Position numbers and translations under genes: made by a program. The notes below the pieces were generated by a model. The model ran no database searches, had not been told where the DNA came from, and saw only the letters and a program-made list of their open reading frames with translations. 45,796 nucleotides of DNA from Rhizobium sp. ASV8 (lineage in GTDB: Bacteria > Pseudomonadota > Alphaproteobacteria > Rhizobiales > Rhizobiaceae), in the NCBI RefSeq assembly GCF_016429255.1, contig NZ_JAELUG010000045.1:1-45796 (forward strand). Reading direction: 5' to 3'. Shown piece by piece: positions 6,931-14,678 of the stretch; the stretch's first letter is position 1; the number at the start of each line of letters is the position of its first letter.

Positions 6931-8985
6931 ATGATGAAGGACAAGACAGTGCACAAGCCGCTCGCCAGACAGAACAATTTCGATGCAAGCCGGCAGGATG
7001 CCGGCATGCTGGAGCTTGGTGTCTGCTACTATCCGGAGCAATGGCCACGGGCGAAATGGGAAGAGGACGCCGCTCGCATGGTGGAACTCGGGCTCGCCTG
7101 GGTGCGCATCGGCGAGTTTGCCTGGTCGCGTATCGAGCCGCAATCCGGTGTCTTCCATTGGGAGTGGTTCGATGAGGCCGTCGAAGTGCTCGGTAAAGCC
7201 GGATTGAAGGTAATCATCGGTACCCCGACCGCCGCACCGCCGAAGTGGCTGGTGGATCGCTATCCCGATATTCTTCCCGTCGATGCACGCGGCGTTGTTC
7301 GCAAATTCGGTGCGCGCCGCCACTACTGTTTCTCCAGCCGCCGCTATCGTCTCGAAGCGGCCCGCATCACCGAAGCAGTCGCACAGCGCTATGGCGATCA
7401 TCCCTTCGTTCATGCTTGGCAGACCGATAACGAGTATGGCGATCACGATACGATCCACAGCTATTCGAGAGGGGCGCTCCATGCCTTCCGCGAATGGCTT
7501 GCCGCTCGATATGGCACCATCGAGGAACTGAACCGGGCTTGGGGCACCACCTTCTGGAGCATGCATTACAATAGCTTCGAGGAGGTCGATCTGCCCAACA
7601 ATCTGGTCGAAGAGCCGACGCCGACGCATCTTGTCGATTACTTCCGCTTCGCCTCCGATGAGGTGCAGAGCTTCAACAAGGTGCAGGTCGACATCATTCG
7701 CCGCCATTCTCCAGGCCGGCCGGTGACGCATAACTTCATGTCGCAGAACACCGACTTCGATCACTATAAGGTCGGCGAAGATATCGATATCGCTTCGTGG
7801 GACGTCTATCCCATGGGTGGGCTCATCAATGGCCGACTGAGTGCCGAGGAAAAGCAGCGCTATCTGCGCGTCGGCGACCCCGATCAGCCCGCTTTCAACC
7901 ACGATCTTTATCGTGCAGTCGGCCGCGGCCGCGTTTGGGTCATGGAACAGCAGCCCGGACCGGTGAACTGGGCGTCGCACAATCAGTCGCCGGCCGATGG
8001 CATGGTGCGGCTGTGGACCTGGCTTGCCTATGCCCACGGCGTCGACATGGTGTCCTATTTCCGCTGGCGCCAGGCGCCCTTTGCGCAGGAGCAATTCCAT
8101 GCCGGCCTTCTGCTGCCCAACAGCGAAGAGGATCAGGGCTATAAGGAAGTGGCCGAGGTCATCAAGGAGATGAAGCTGCTGCCGAAGGGCGAAAAGCGCG
8201 GTAAGGCTTCCGTGGCACTCCTGCTCGATTACGACTCGCGTTTTGCGACCCGCGCACTGCCGCAGGGGCGCGACTATGCTGCCTCCGCCATTGCGCTCGA
8301 CTGGTATTCGGCCGTCTCGCGCCTCGGTGTCGATATCGATTTCATCGGGCAGCATTCCGATCTCGACGGATATAAGCTCGTACTGGCGCCGGATCTCGTC
8401 ATTCCTGATGCGGATTTCATTACGCGGCTCAAGGCATCAGAAGCCAAAGTCTTGTTCGGCCCCCGCTGCGGCAGTAAGACGCGCGACATGCATATTCCGG
8501 GCGATTTGCCGCCGGGCGTGCTTGGCGATCTTCTTGACTTCCGGGTTACGCGCGTCGAATCTTTGCCGGCGTTTCAGTCCGAGACCGTCCTTTACGGCAA
8601 TACCAGCCACCAGACGACCGGATGGCGGGAAACGATCCGGACGACGGAAACAGTGCTGGCAACGTTCCAGGGGGATTATAGGCCCGATGCACCCGCGCTG
8701 ATCGGCAATGAAAAGGCACGCTATTGCGCAACGCTTCCCCGCGAAGAGTTCCTGCTGAAGTTGATGGGAGACACGCTCGCATGGGCTGATGTCGGCAGTC
8801 TGCCCGATCTCGGCGACGTGCGTCTTGCCCGACGTGGCAAGCTGCATTTCGCCTTCAATTACGGCAACAAGGCAGTGACTGCGCCCGCCGCGGCGGACGC
8901 GACTTTTCTGGTCGGCAGCAGACTTGTTGCACCCGTCGATGTTGCGATCTGGATCCAGACGACCGGCGATGCTGCTGTCGGATAA
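6931..8985 (+). CDS. Beta-galactosidase, glycoside hydrolase family 42
   Basis: GH42 enzyme, 684 aa from 6931. An in-frame ATG at 7006 (659 aa, AGGA 8 nt before it) starts right at the family's usual N-terminus, MLELGVCYYPEQWP, and may be the true start. The TIM-barrel domain shows HAWQTDNEYG with the acid/base Glu168, and VMEQQPGPVNW with the nucleophile Glu339 (numbered from 6931). A trimerisation-like domain (KASVALLLDYDSRFA onward) and a small C-terminal beta domain follow. There is no signal peptide, so it acts in the cytosol on an imported beta-galactoside. The upstream operator links it to the transporter/kinase operon. A terminator lies 25 bp after the stop. Confidence 0.93.
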   Translation: MMKDKTVHKPLARQNNFDASRQDAGMLELGVCYYPEQWPRAKWEEDAARMVELGLAWVRIGEFAWSRIEPQSGVFHWEWFDEAVEVLGKAGLKVIIGTPTAAPPKWLVDRYPDILPVDARGVVRKFGARRHYCFSSRRYRLEAARITEAVAQRYGDHPFVHAWQTDNEYGDHDTIHSYSRGALHAFREWLAARYGTIEELNRAWGTTFWSMHYNSFEEVDLPNNLVEEPTPTHLVDYFRFASDEVQSFNKVQVDIIRRHSPGRPVTHNFMSQNTDFDHYKVGEDIDIASWDVYPMGGLINGRLSAEEKQRYLRVGDPDQPAFNHDLYRAVGRGRVWVMEQQPGPVNWASHNQSPADGMVRLWTWLAYAHGVDMVSYFRWRQAPFAQEQFHAGLLLPNSEEDQGYKEVAEVIKEMKLLPKGEKRGKASVALLLDYDSRFATRALPQGRDYAASAIALDWYSAVSRLGVDIDFIGQHSDLDGYKLVLAPDLVIPDADFITRLKASEAKVLFGPRCGSKTRDMHIPGDLPPGVLGDLLDFRVTRVESLPAFQSETVLYGNTSHQTTGWRETIRTTETVLATFQGDYRPDAPALIGNEKARYCATLPREEFLLKLMGDTLAWADVGSLPDLGDVRLARRGKLHFAFNYGNKAVTAPAAADATFLVGSRLVAPVDVAIWIQTTGDAAVG

Positions 8986-9010
8986 CCAACCGCATCGGTG
9001 ATCTCGGGCG

Positions 9011-9032
9011 CTGCCGTTTTATCGGCAGTTTT
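9011..9032 (+). terminator. Rho-independent terminator after the GH42 gene
   Basis: CTGCCG (9011-9016) and CGGCAG (9023-9028) form a 6-bp stem with loop TTTTAT, followed by TTTT. It closes the LacI-controlled region. Confidence 0.75.
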
Positions 9033-9629
9033 GCCCGGGAGCGAGTTTTGCGGGGAAAACCGCAAGGACTTGGGAGGCGAGCAAGGCAGCCGGTGTCGGC
9101 CTGCCGCGCTCGCGCGCCTCGATTGGCGTTCAAAGATCGCCCAAATTGAAATGGTACTTCGTACGGTCTGTGCTCGGAGACGAAAGCACGCCATGTCGTC
9201 TTGCAAGGCACTGATGTCGCTTTCCTGCGCGCGCCTTGCTCCGAGGCATGATCTTCTGCTCATGTCCAAGGTGCCATCGAAATGTGTCTTGATGGCAGGG
9301 TGCGGGAAAGGTCGTCAATCGGCCGCTCTCGCGTGAGAATGCATCGGGCTATGTCCTGAAGGACATGTCTGACAGGCATGAACCGACCCTGGACAGCAGG
9401 CCTGACTGATCGCGGCGGGTGATCTGAAGGCGGATGGAAGGCTCTTTGGATCGCCCCATTCACCTCTTGTTTCTCGTTCGGTCAGCCATATCTGTGCCGG
9501 TTGGGGATGCCGCTGACATGGCGACATCCGTGACCGTTTTGCTGCTGTTCAGCCCGTTGAGGAGCGGGCCGATCTGAAGCGTGCGAGCGCTCATAACGAA
9601 GATCAGCGTTAAACCAAGGAGGAGATGGC
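9033..9629. other. Non-coding stretch upstream of fdhA
   Basis: About 600 bp without a convincing gene. Open frames here show no family features and no ribosome sites. A small hairpin, ATGTCC-TGAA-GGACAT (9351-9366), and a GCCCG/CGGGC pair near 9560 are visible. A strong ribosome site (AAGGAGGAG) sits just before 9630. The long leader may hold the promoter and control elements of the formaldehyde dehydrogenase gene. Confidence 0.5.
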
Positions 9630-10820
9630 ATGACTGGGAACAGAGGCGTTGTCTATTTGCGGCCCGGCAAAGTCGAGGTCCGCAATATTGACGACCCGAA
9701 ACTGGAAGCACCGGACGGTCGGCGCATCGAGCATGGCGTGATCCTGAAGGTGATCTCCACAAACATCTGCGGATCCGATCAGCATATGGTGCGCGGGCGC
9801 ACGACGGCGATGCCCGGTCTGGTGCTTGGTCACGAGATCACAGGGCAGGTCATCGAAAAAGGCCTTGATGTCGAAATGCTCGACGTCGGCGATATTGTTT
9901 CGGTTCCGTTCAACGTGGCTTGCGGCCGCTGCCGCTGCTGCAAATCGCAAGACACTGGTGTCTGCCTGACGGTGAACCCGTCGCGTGCCGGCGGCGCTTA
10001 CGGCTATGTCGACATGGGCGGCTGGATCGGCGGTCAGGCACGCTATGTCATGGTGCCCTATGCGGACTTCAACCTGCTCAAATTCCCGGATCGCGACAAG
10101 GCCATGGCGAAGATCCGCGATCTCACCATGCTGTCCGACATCCTGCCGACCGGATTCCACGGTGCGGTTCGCGCCGGCGTCGGCGTGGGATCGACGGTCT
10201 ATGTCGCAGGTGCCGGCCCGGTCGGTCTTGCCGCAGCTGCCTCCGCCCGTATCCTGGGCGCTGCCGTCGTCATGATCGGCGACTTCAACAAGGATCGTCT
10301 CGCGCACGCCGCCAAGGTGGGCTTCGAGCCGATTGACCTGTCCAAGAGCGACCGCCTTGGCGAGATGATTGCCGAAGTTGTCGGCACCAATGAAGTGGAT
10401 AGTGCAATCGATGCCGTCGGCTTCGAGGCAAGGGGGCATTCAGGTGGCGAACAGCCGGCTATCGTCCTCAATCAAATGATGGAGATCACGCGTGCAGCGG
10501 GATCGATCGGTATTCCCGGTCTCTACGTTACCGAAGACCCGGGCGCAGTCGACAGCGCGGCCAAGCATGGCAGCCTGTCATTGCGGTTTGGTCTCGGCTG
10601 GGCGAAGGCGCAATCCTTCCACACCGGCCAGACACCGGTGATCAAGTACAACAGGCAGCTCATGCAGGCGATCCTCCACGACAGGTTGCCGATTGCCGAT
10701 ATCGTCAACGCGAAGATCATATCGCTCGAGGATGCAGCACAAGGCTATGAGAGCTTCGACCAGGGCGCAGCGACCAAGTTCGTGCTGGATCCGCATGGCG
10801 AGCTGGTGAAGGCCGCATAG
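9630..10820 (+). CDS. fdhA: Glutathione-independent formaldehyde dehydrogenase (zinc-dependent ADH family)
   Basis: NAD-dependent zinc enzyme, 396 aa, close to the ~398 aa of the Pseudomonas putida-type enzyme that oxidises formaldehyde to formate without glutathione. Catalytic zinc ligands are visible at Cys47 (NICGSDQ) and His68-Glu69 (LVLGHEITG). Structural zinc cysteines are Cys98, Cys101, Cys104 and Cys112. The Rossmann loop is VAGAGPVGLAAAASA. The long insert after the structural-zinc lobe (PSRAGGAYGYVDMGGWIGGQ) is typical of this subgroup. The gene stands alone between two terminators, with a strong AAGGAGGAG site before the ATG. Likely role: formaldehyde detoxification or C1 oxidation. 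Confidence 0.92.
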   Translation: MTGNRGVVYLRPGKVEVRNIDDPKLEAPDGRRIEHGVILKVISTNICGSDQHMVRGRTTAMPGLVLGHEITGQVIEKGLDVEMLDVGDIVSVPFNVACGRCRCCKSQDTGVCLTVNPSRAGGAYGYVDMGGWIGGQARYVMVPYADFNLLKFPDRDKAMAKIRDLTMLSDILPTGFHGAVRAGVGVGSTVYVAGAGPVGLAAAASARILGAAVVMIGDFNKDRLAHAAKVGFEPIDLSKSDRLGEMIAEVVGTNEVDSAIDAVGFEARGHSGGEQPAIVLNQMMEITRAAGSIGIPGLYVTEDPGAVDSAAKHGSLSLRFGLGWAKAQSFHTGQTPVIKYNRQLMQAILHDRLPIADIVNAKIISLEDAAQGYESFDQGAATKFVLDPHGELVKAA

Positions 10821-10856
10821 GCGCACGGCAATCGCGACCTCTGCGCCCTAAGCATA

Positions 10857-10902
10857 ATATCGGGCGCCGGGAGATATTCTCTCGGCGCCCGATATCGTTT
10901 TC
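10857..10902 (+). terminator. Rho-independent terminator after fdhA
   Basis: A perfect 13-bp inverted repeat, ATATCGGGCGCCG (10857-10869) and CGGCGCCCGATAT (10883-10895), is followed by CGTTTT. The loop is 13 nt. Confidence 0.85.
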
Positions 10903-11293
10903 AGGAACTGTCACGAGTTCTCCGGATATAGACGCCGGTCATACCCAAAACAGAGCTTGTTCTGTCTTCTCGATCGCTACAGACGTCGCATCGAGTTGAC
11001 CCAGATGAGGTAGAGATGTTGCGCTGCGGTATCAGCTTGTCGCCACGCCAATCATCATCAGGAGCGGCTAGGAATCTCGGCGGGGAGGCGGTCTAAACTC
11101 GCATACTATCGAGGCGGGTGACAGGAGATTGCAGCGGCGCCGAAGCATGTCCGTGAGCAGCGATGACGGATGATGTTGCCATTATATACTTATCTTATAC
11201 ATTTATGCGGCTATCCATGTGGAGCAACCCCGTTATCGCTCACCCGAACAAACGGCCACTTGGACAAAACGCAAACCTGAAGAGAAACAGACA
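10903..11293. other. Non-coding stretch before the Lys/Ala-rich protein gene
   Basis: No supported gene. The last ~130 bp become AT-rich: a TTGCCA (11176-11181), 16 bp, TACATT (11198-11203) pair is a weak promoter candidate for the gene at 11294. The frame open from 11219 continues into that gene but lacks a ribosome site. Confidence 0.4.
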
Positions 11294-11905
11294 ATGGCAA
11301 ACTTTCTGGAGAAATGGTCTTCGAAGAAGGCTGACAAGCCTAAGGCTGGAGCACGGAATGTCGTCGACACTTTTCGTGCAAGAGTAGAGGAGCAGAAAGC
11401 ATATCTGGAAGAGTACGCGCGAGATGCCGCTGGTTTCAAGAAGTGGCGCTCCACGTGGTTCCAGCGTGTGCCTGGTGGCTTTGGCGTCACCGTTGGACGT
11501 GACTCGATCAATGCCGGTCAAGGGTTGAGCTATATCGTCGTCGAAACCGTCAAGGATGTGGCGGAGTTTCTCGAGGATCTGGCGTATCATGCGGAAAAAG
11601 ACGTAGGCTTCCAGCAGGCGCTCGAGCAAAATCGCCGCCGCCGTGTTGCATTGTTGAATGCGGCTAAGTCCGGTGGTGATGCGGTTGCCTCCAAGGCGAA
11701 GGCAAAGCCGGCCGCACCAAAGGCCGCTGCGGCAAAGACGACGGCAGCAAAACCAGCCGCAGCGAAGTCGACCGCGACAAAGCCGGTGGCAAGTAAGGCC
11801 CCACCTAAGGTCGCAAAGGCAAAAGTTGCTCCGGCGGCGGCAAGTGCCGAGGCAGCAAAACCGAAACGTGGCCGCAAGACAAAGGCTGATGCCGCTGCAG
11901 AATAA
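11294..11905 (+). CDS. Unknown protein with histone H1-like Lys/Ala/Pro tail
   Basis: 203 aa from the ATG at 11294, preceded by AAGAGAAA; the upstream in-frame ATG at 11219 has no such site. I do not recognise the N-terminal ~125 residues: a soluble part with a likely helix (ARVEEQKAYLEEYARDAAGF), a Trp-rich turn (FKKWRSTWFQR), PGGFGVTVGRDSINAG, then another helix (VETVKDVAEFLEDLAYHAEK). The C-terminal ~75 residues are low-complexity and very basic: AKPAAPKAAAAKTTAAKPA-type repeats ending in PKRGRKTKADAAAE, like bacterial H1-like or AlgP-type tails. Such tails bind nucleic acid, so a DNA- or RNA-associated role is plausible but not shown. The gene is monocistronic with a strong terminator. 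Confidence 0.75.
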   Translation: MANFLEKWSSKKADKPKAGARNVVDTFRARVEEQKAYLEEYARDAAGFKKWRSTWFQRVPGGFGVTVGRDSINAGQGLSYIVVETVKDVAEFLEDLAYHAEKDVGFQQALEQNRRRRVALLNAAKSGGDAVASKAKAKPAAPKAAAAKTTAAKPAAAKSTATKPVASKAPPKVAKAKVAPAAASAEAAKPKRGRKTKADAAAE

Positions 11906-11907
11906 TA

Positions 11908-11940
11908 ATAAAGCCCGCCTCGTGCGGGCTTTATATTTTT
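11908..11940 (+). terminator. Rho-independent terminator
   Basis: ATAAAGCCCGC (11908-11918) pairs with GCGGGCTTTAT (11924-11934) over a short loop. It is followed by ATTTTT and sits directly after the stop codon of the Lys/Ala-rich protein gene. Confidence 0.9.
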
Positions 11941-12456
11941 GATGATGCGTTCCGCTCCGCAGCTACTTCCCTCACTCAAGTGGTACGTGGTTATCGTTTG
12001 ATCGAGCTGTCATTTTCACTATCGGAAAAGCAACGAAGACGTGGTGAAACCTCCTGAACTTCGAGGAGGATAAGATCCTACGATGACGCTCACATGATAT
12101 CAGGTTAGCAAAGCATCGATGTATGCAATGGCAACCAGACATACATTTGTTAAACAGTACGTAGGCATATTGATGGTTCAGGTATCAATAAAAGTTTTGA
12201 TGATACACTCCGTCGATCAGTATTGAATCTCAAGGTACTTTCGGAGAAAGCGCGATAATAGCCGATGTTATCGCCATTAAATTCCCCATGTCGATATCGA
12301 ATACAAAGCATTGAAGATATAAATCGCGCCGATCAACTGCACAGAAATCGCAGTGGATTCCGGACAGGCGGCGTCACCGAGATTTTCTCCAGCTGGATAG
12401 CTGCCGCCTGATATTCCACGGGCATTCTGGGCCTCGGAATATGGTTTCACGATCTT
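11941..12456. other. AT-richer non-coding stretch
   Basis: About 515 bp without a supported gene. The middle part (about 12090-12300) is clearly lower in GC than its surroundings. It holds an inverted repeat ATGTATG (12119-12125)/CATACAT (12140-12146) and a GTATCA...TGATGATAC pair near 12180-12205. It ends just after the stop of the minus-strand MFS gene. Confidence 0.45.
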
Positions 12457-13686
12457 CTATTCTCTATGTTGCGTTTGCGGAGTGCGGAGGAAAACTGCTG
12501 CTGCTAAATCGATTGCCAATGCAAGCAGCATCGCAACCGCCCCGATAAGAAACAGCAACTGATAGTTTCCGTCGGTTCGGCCGAAAATGAAGGAAAGTCC
12601 GTAGGCCGCGGCGGCCTGAAACAATGCAAAGAACACGGTCGCCGTGCTCCATGCGGCTTTCTGCGGTGCTGGGTGGTGCGGCAGGAGTTCCGCGATGCGC
12701 CCCAGCATCAAAGGCGCGGTTCCCGTGACGAAGGCGCCAACCACGAGGCTCGAAGCGATGAGCCATGCCTGGCCAAGACCGAAGGCAGGAGCGGCAACGG
12801 CAACGGCTTCCACCAGAAAGGCAAACCGCATCGCGGCGCCGAAGCCGGTGCGATCTGCGAGATGACCGGCGAGGATCGGGCCAAGCGTTGCGCCGATCCC
12901 GAACAGAACCCAATACTCCGCACCTACCTGCAGGCCCTTGCCCATGCCGCGGGCGACGAAGTCGACAAGAAAGATCATGTGGGGAACCCAGCCGGCGGCG
13001 TTTAGTGCATATTCGACGTAGAGCGCGCGTAGCGTACCGCGTGCCGGCACATGAGCTTTATGCCGGGTTTGCGACGGCGATGCTGCGCTGTCTCGGGCCC
13101 ATCCGACCCAGGCAATCACGGTCAGCAGCAGCGAGAGAGCACCGAGGCCGAGCCATGTTTCGCGCAGCCCCTCTTGTAGCAGCAGTGGAACCAGCGTGCC
13201 CGACAGTGCGACGCCTGCACCGATGCCCATGAAGATTACACCTCCTGCAAGCCCCCTGCGGGCGGGTGCGATGAGCGGCAGTACCGTCGGTGCCGCCAGC
13301 ACCATCAACGCGCCGCCGGAAAAACCGGCGGCAAAACGCCATGCAAAAAACCAAATAAATCCGATGGGGAAGGCGCAGGCGAAGAAGGCTGCCGTCGCCG
13401 CAAGCATCATGGCTCGAAGCATGGAGATAGTGGAAATGTGCGCCGTGATGGGGCGTCCAAGCAGCGCGCCCGCCAGATAGCCGGAAAGATTTGCGGCACC
13501 GAGATAGGCGGCAGCGGATGGACCGAACCAGTGCGCGTCAATAATGGCCGGGAGGAGCGGCGTATAGGCAAATCGCGCCAGTCCGATGCCGATCAGGTTG
13601 GCGCAGAATGCCGATAGGACGGCGCGCCAGACCATCCTTGCTGTCGCATGGTTTCCATTGCGGTCATGTGCGGTGGTGTCGGTCAT
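12457..13686 (-). CDS. MFS transporter, YbfB/YjiJ type
   Basis: Inner-membrane major facilitator protein, 409 aa from the ATG at 13686 (MTDTTAHDRNG), which has GAGAGAG upstream; an in-frame ATG at 13707 is a possible longer start. About 12 hydrophobic segments are visible. The start FCANLIGIGLARFAYTPLLP is typical of the YbfB/YjiJ group, as is GFSGGALMVLAAPTVLPLIA. The gene is divergent from a LysR regulator 100 bp away, a usual arrangement for a regulator and the exporter it controls. The substrate is unknown. Confidence 0.85.
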   Translation of the reverse strand: MTDTTAHDRNGNHATARMVWRAVLSAFCANLIGIGLARFAYTPLLPAIIDAHWFGPSAAAYLGAANLSGYLAGALLGRPITAHISTISMLRAMMLAATAAFFACAFPIGFIWFFAWRFAAGFSGGALMVLAAPTVLPLIAPARRGLAGGVIFMGIGAGVALSGTLVPLLLQEGLRETWLGLGALSLLLTVIAWVGWARDSAASPSQTRHKAHVPARGTLRALYVEYALNAAGWVPHMIFLVDFVARGMGKGLQVGAEYWVLFGIGATLGPILAGHLADRTGFGAAMRFAFLVEAVAVAAPAFGLGQAWLIASSLVVGAFVTGTAPLMLGRIAELLPHHPAPQKAAWSTATVFFALFQAAAAYGLSFIFGRTDGNYQLLFLIGAVAMLLALAIDLAAAVFLRTPQTQHRE

Positions 13687-13730
13687 GGGAACTCTCTCAG
13701 CTATCACTGCTTGAGATCGTAGGCCGCGAG

Positions 13731-13792
13731 ATATATCATGAAAATTGATTTGTTGTGAGAATGGCTATCTGCTTTAGAGATAGGTGATATAT
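13731..13792. promoter_or_regulatory. Divergent LysR/MFS control region
   Basis: CTATCT-N7-AGATAG (13765-13783) is a dyad of the size LysR proteins bind, 8 bp before the LysR start. An outer pair ATATATCA (13731-13738)/TGATATAT (13785-13792) encloses it. The region probably serves both the LysR gene and the divergent MFS gene. Confidence 0.5.
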
Positions 13793-14678
13793 GGACGTAT
13801 CCGATCTTAAGGTGTTCGAAGCCGTGTCCCGCCACGGCAGCATGAACCGGGCGGCTCAGGAACTGCATACCGTTCAATCGAATGTGACGGCGCGCATACG
13901 GCTACTGGAAGAGGAATTGGGTGTCAGCCTCTTTCAACGGCACGCGCGCGGCGTGTCGACGACACCGGCCGGGCAGCGCATCCTGCCCTTCGTTGGTCGC
14001 ATCACCAAACTTCTATCCGACGTCCGAAGCGCCGCCAGGGACGATGGCTCACCGAGCGGTGCCCTTCTTGTGGGCGGTCTGGAGACCACGACCGCCTTGA
14101 GGCTGTCTCCGGTTCTCAGCCAATTTGCCAAAACCTACCCGGAGGTCCGCCTCGTCGTCACCACGGGTACGACAAGGAGGCTTCTCGACGAGGTGCTCGA
14201 ATGCAGGCTCGAGGGTGCCTTCGTGGCGGGGCCGGTCAGCCATCCGGAGCTGGTGCAGGAGGCGGTGTTTCAGGAGGAGCTCGTTCTTGTTACCTCTCCC
14301 TCCGTCCGCTCGATGGATGAGCTGCCGGGGATGGCCGACCTCAGAACCATTGTCTTCCAGATCGGCTGTTCCTATCGCCAGCGGCTAGAAACGCTTTTGG
14401 CGGAGATGGGCATCGTCACCGCAAAGCCGCTGGAATTCGGCTCGCTCGACGCGATCATAAGCTGTGTCTCGGCGGGCGTCGGCATTGCCCTTCTTCCGAA
14501 GGGTATTGTCGCCTCGGCGCGGCAGGAGGGCAGGGTCGCGCTCCACGAGCTCGCGCCGGAACGATCGCTCGTGGACACGCTGTTCGTCCGTCGGAGGGAC
14601 GCATATACATCGAGTGCGATGGTCGCACTCCTCGAGATGCTGCGATCGAAGTCCTCTCTGCTCAGCTCGAAGCCGTGA
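13791..14678 (+). CDS. LysR-family transcriptional regulator
   Basis: 295 aa, standard LysR length. The N-terminal winged HTH (residues ~1-60) reads DLKVFEAVSRHGSMNRAAQE then VQSNVTARIRLLEEELGVSL, with GVSTTPAGQRIL closing it. The C-terminal substrate-binding domain (~90-290) has the effector-cleft segments GALLVGGLETTTALRLSP and GCSYRQRLETLL. It is divergent from the MFS exporter and most likely controls it. Its 3' end overlaps the end of the convergent M14 peptidase gene by 17 bp, with no terminator between them. Confidence 0.92.
   Translation: MDVSDLKVFEAVSRHGSMNRAAQELHTVQSNVTARIRLLEEELGVSLFQRHARGVSTTPAGQRILPFVGRITKLLSDVRSAARDDGSPSGALLVGGLETTTALRLSPVLSQFAKTYPEVRLVVTTGTTRRLLDEVLECRLEGAFVAGPVSHPELVQEAVFQEELVLVTSPSVRSMDELPGMADLRTIVFQIGCSYRQRLETLLAEMGIVTAKPLEFGSLDAIISCVSAGVGIALLPKGIVASARQEGRVALHELAPERSLVDTLFVRRRDAYTSSAMVALLEMLRSKSSLLSSKP

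Noticed and set aside
6883..8355. Minus-strand open frame of 490 codons opposite the GH42 gene
   Set aside because: No ribosome site or recognisable motif, and the plus strand carries a complete GH42 enzyme with both catalytic Glu residues.
8998..9336. Possible 112-aa plus-strand gene after the GH42 terminator
   Set aside because: It starts inside the terminator region, has no ribosome site and shows no family pattern.
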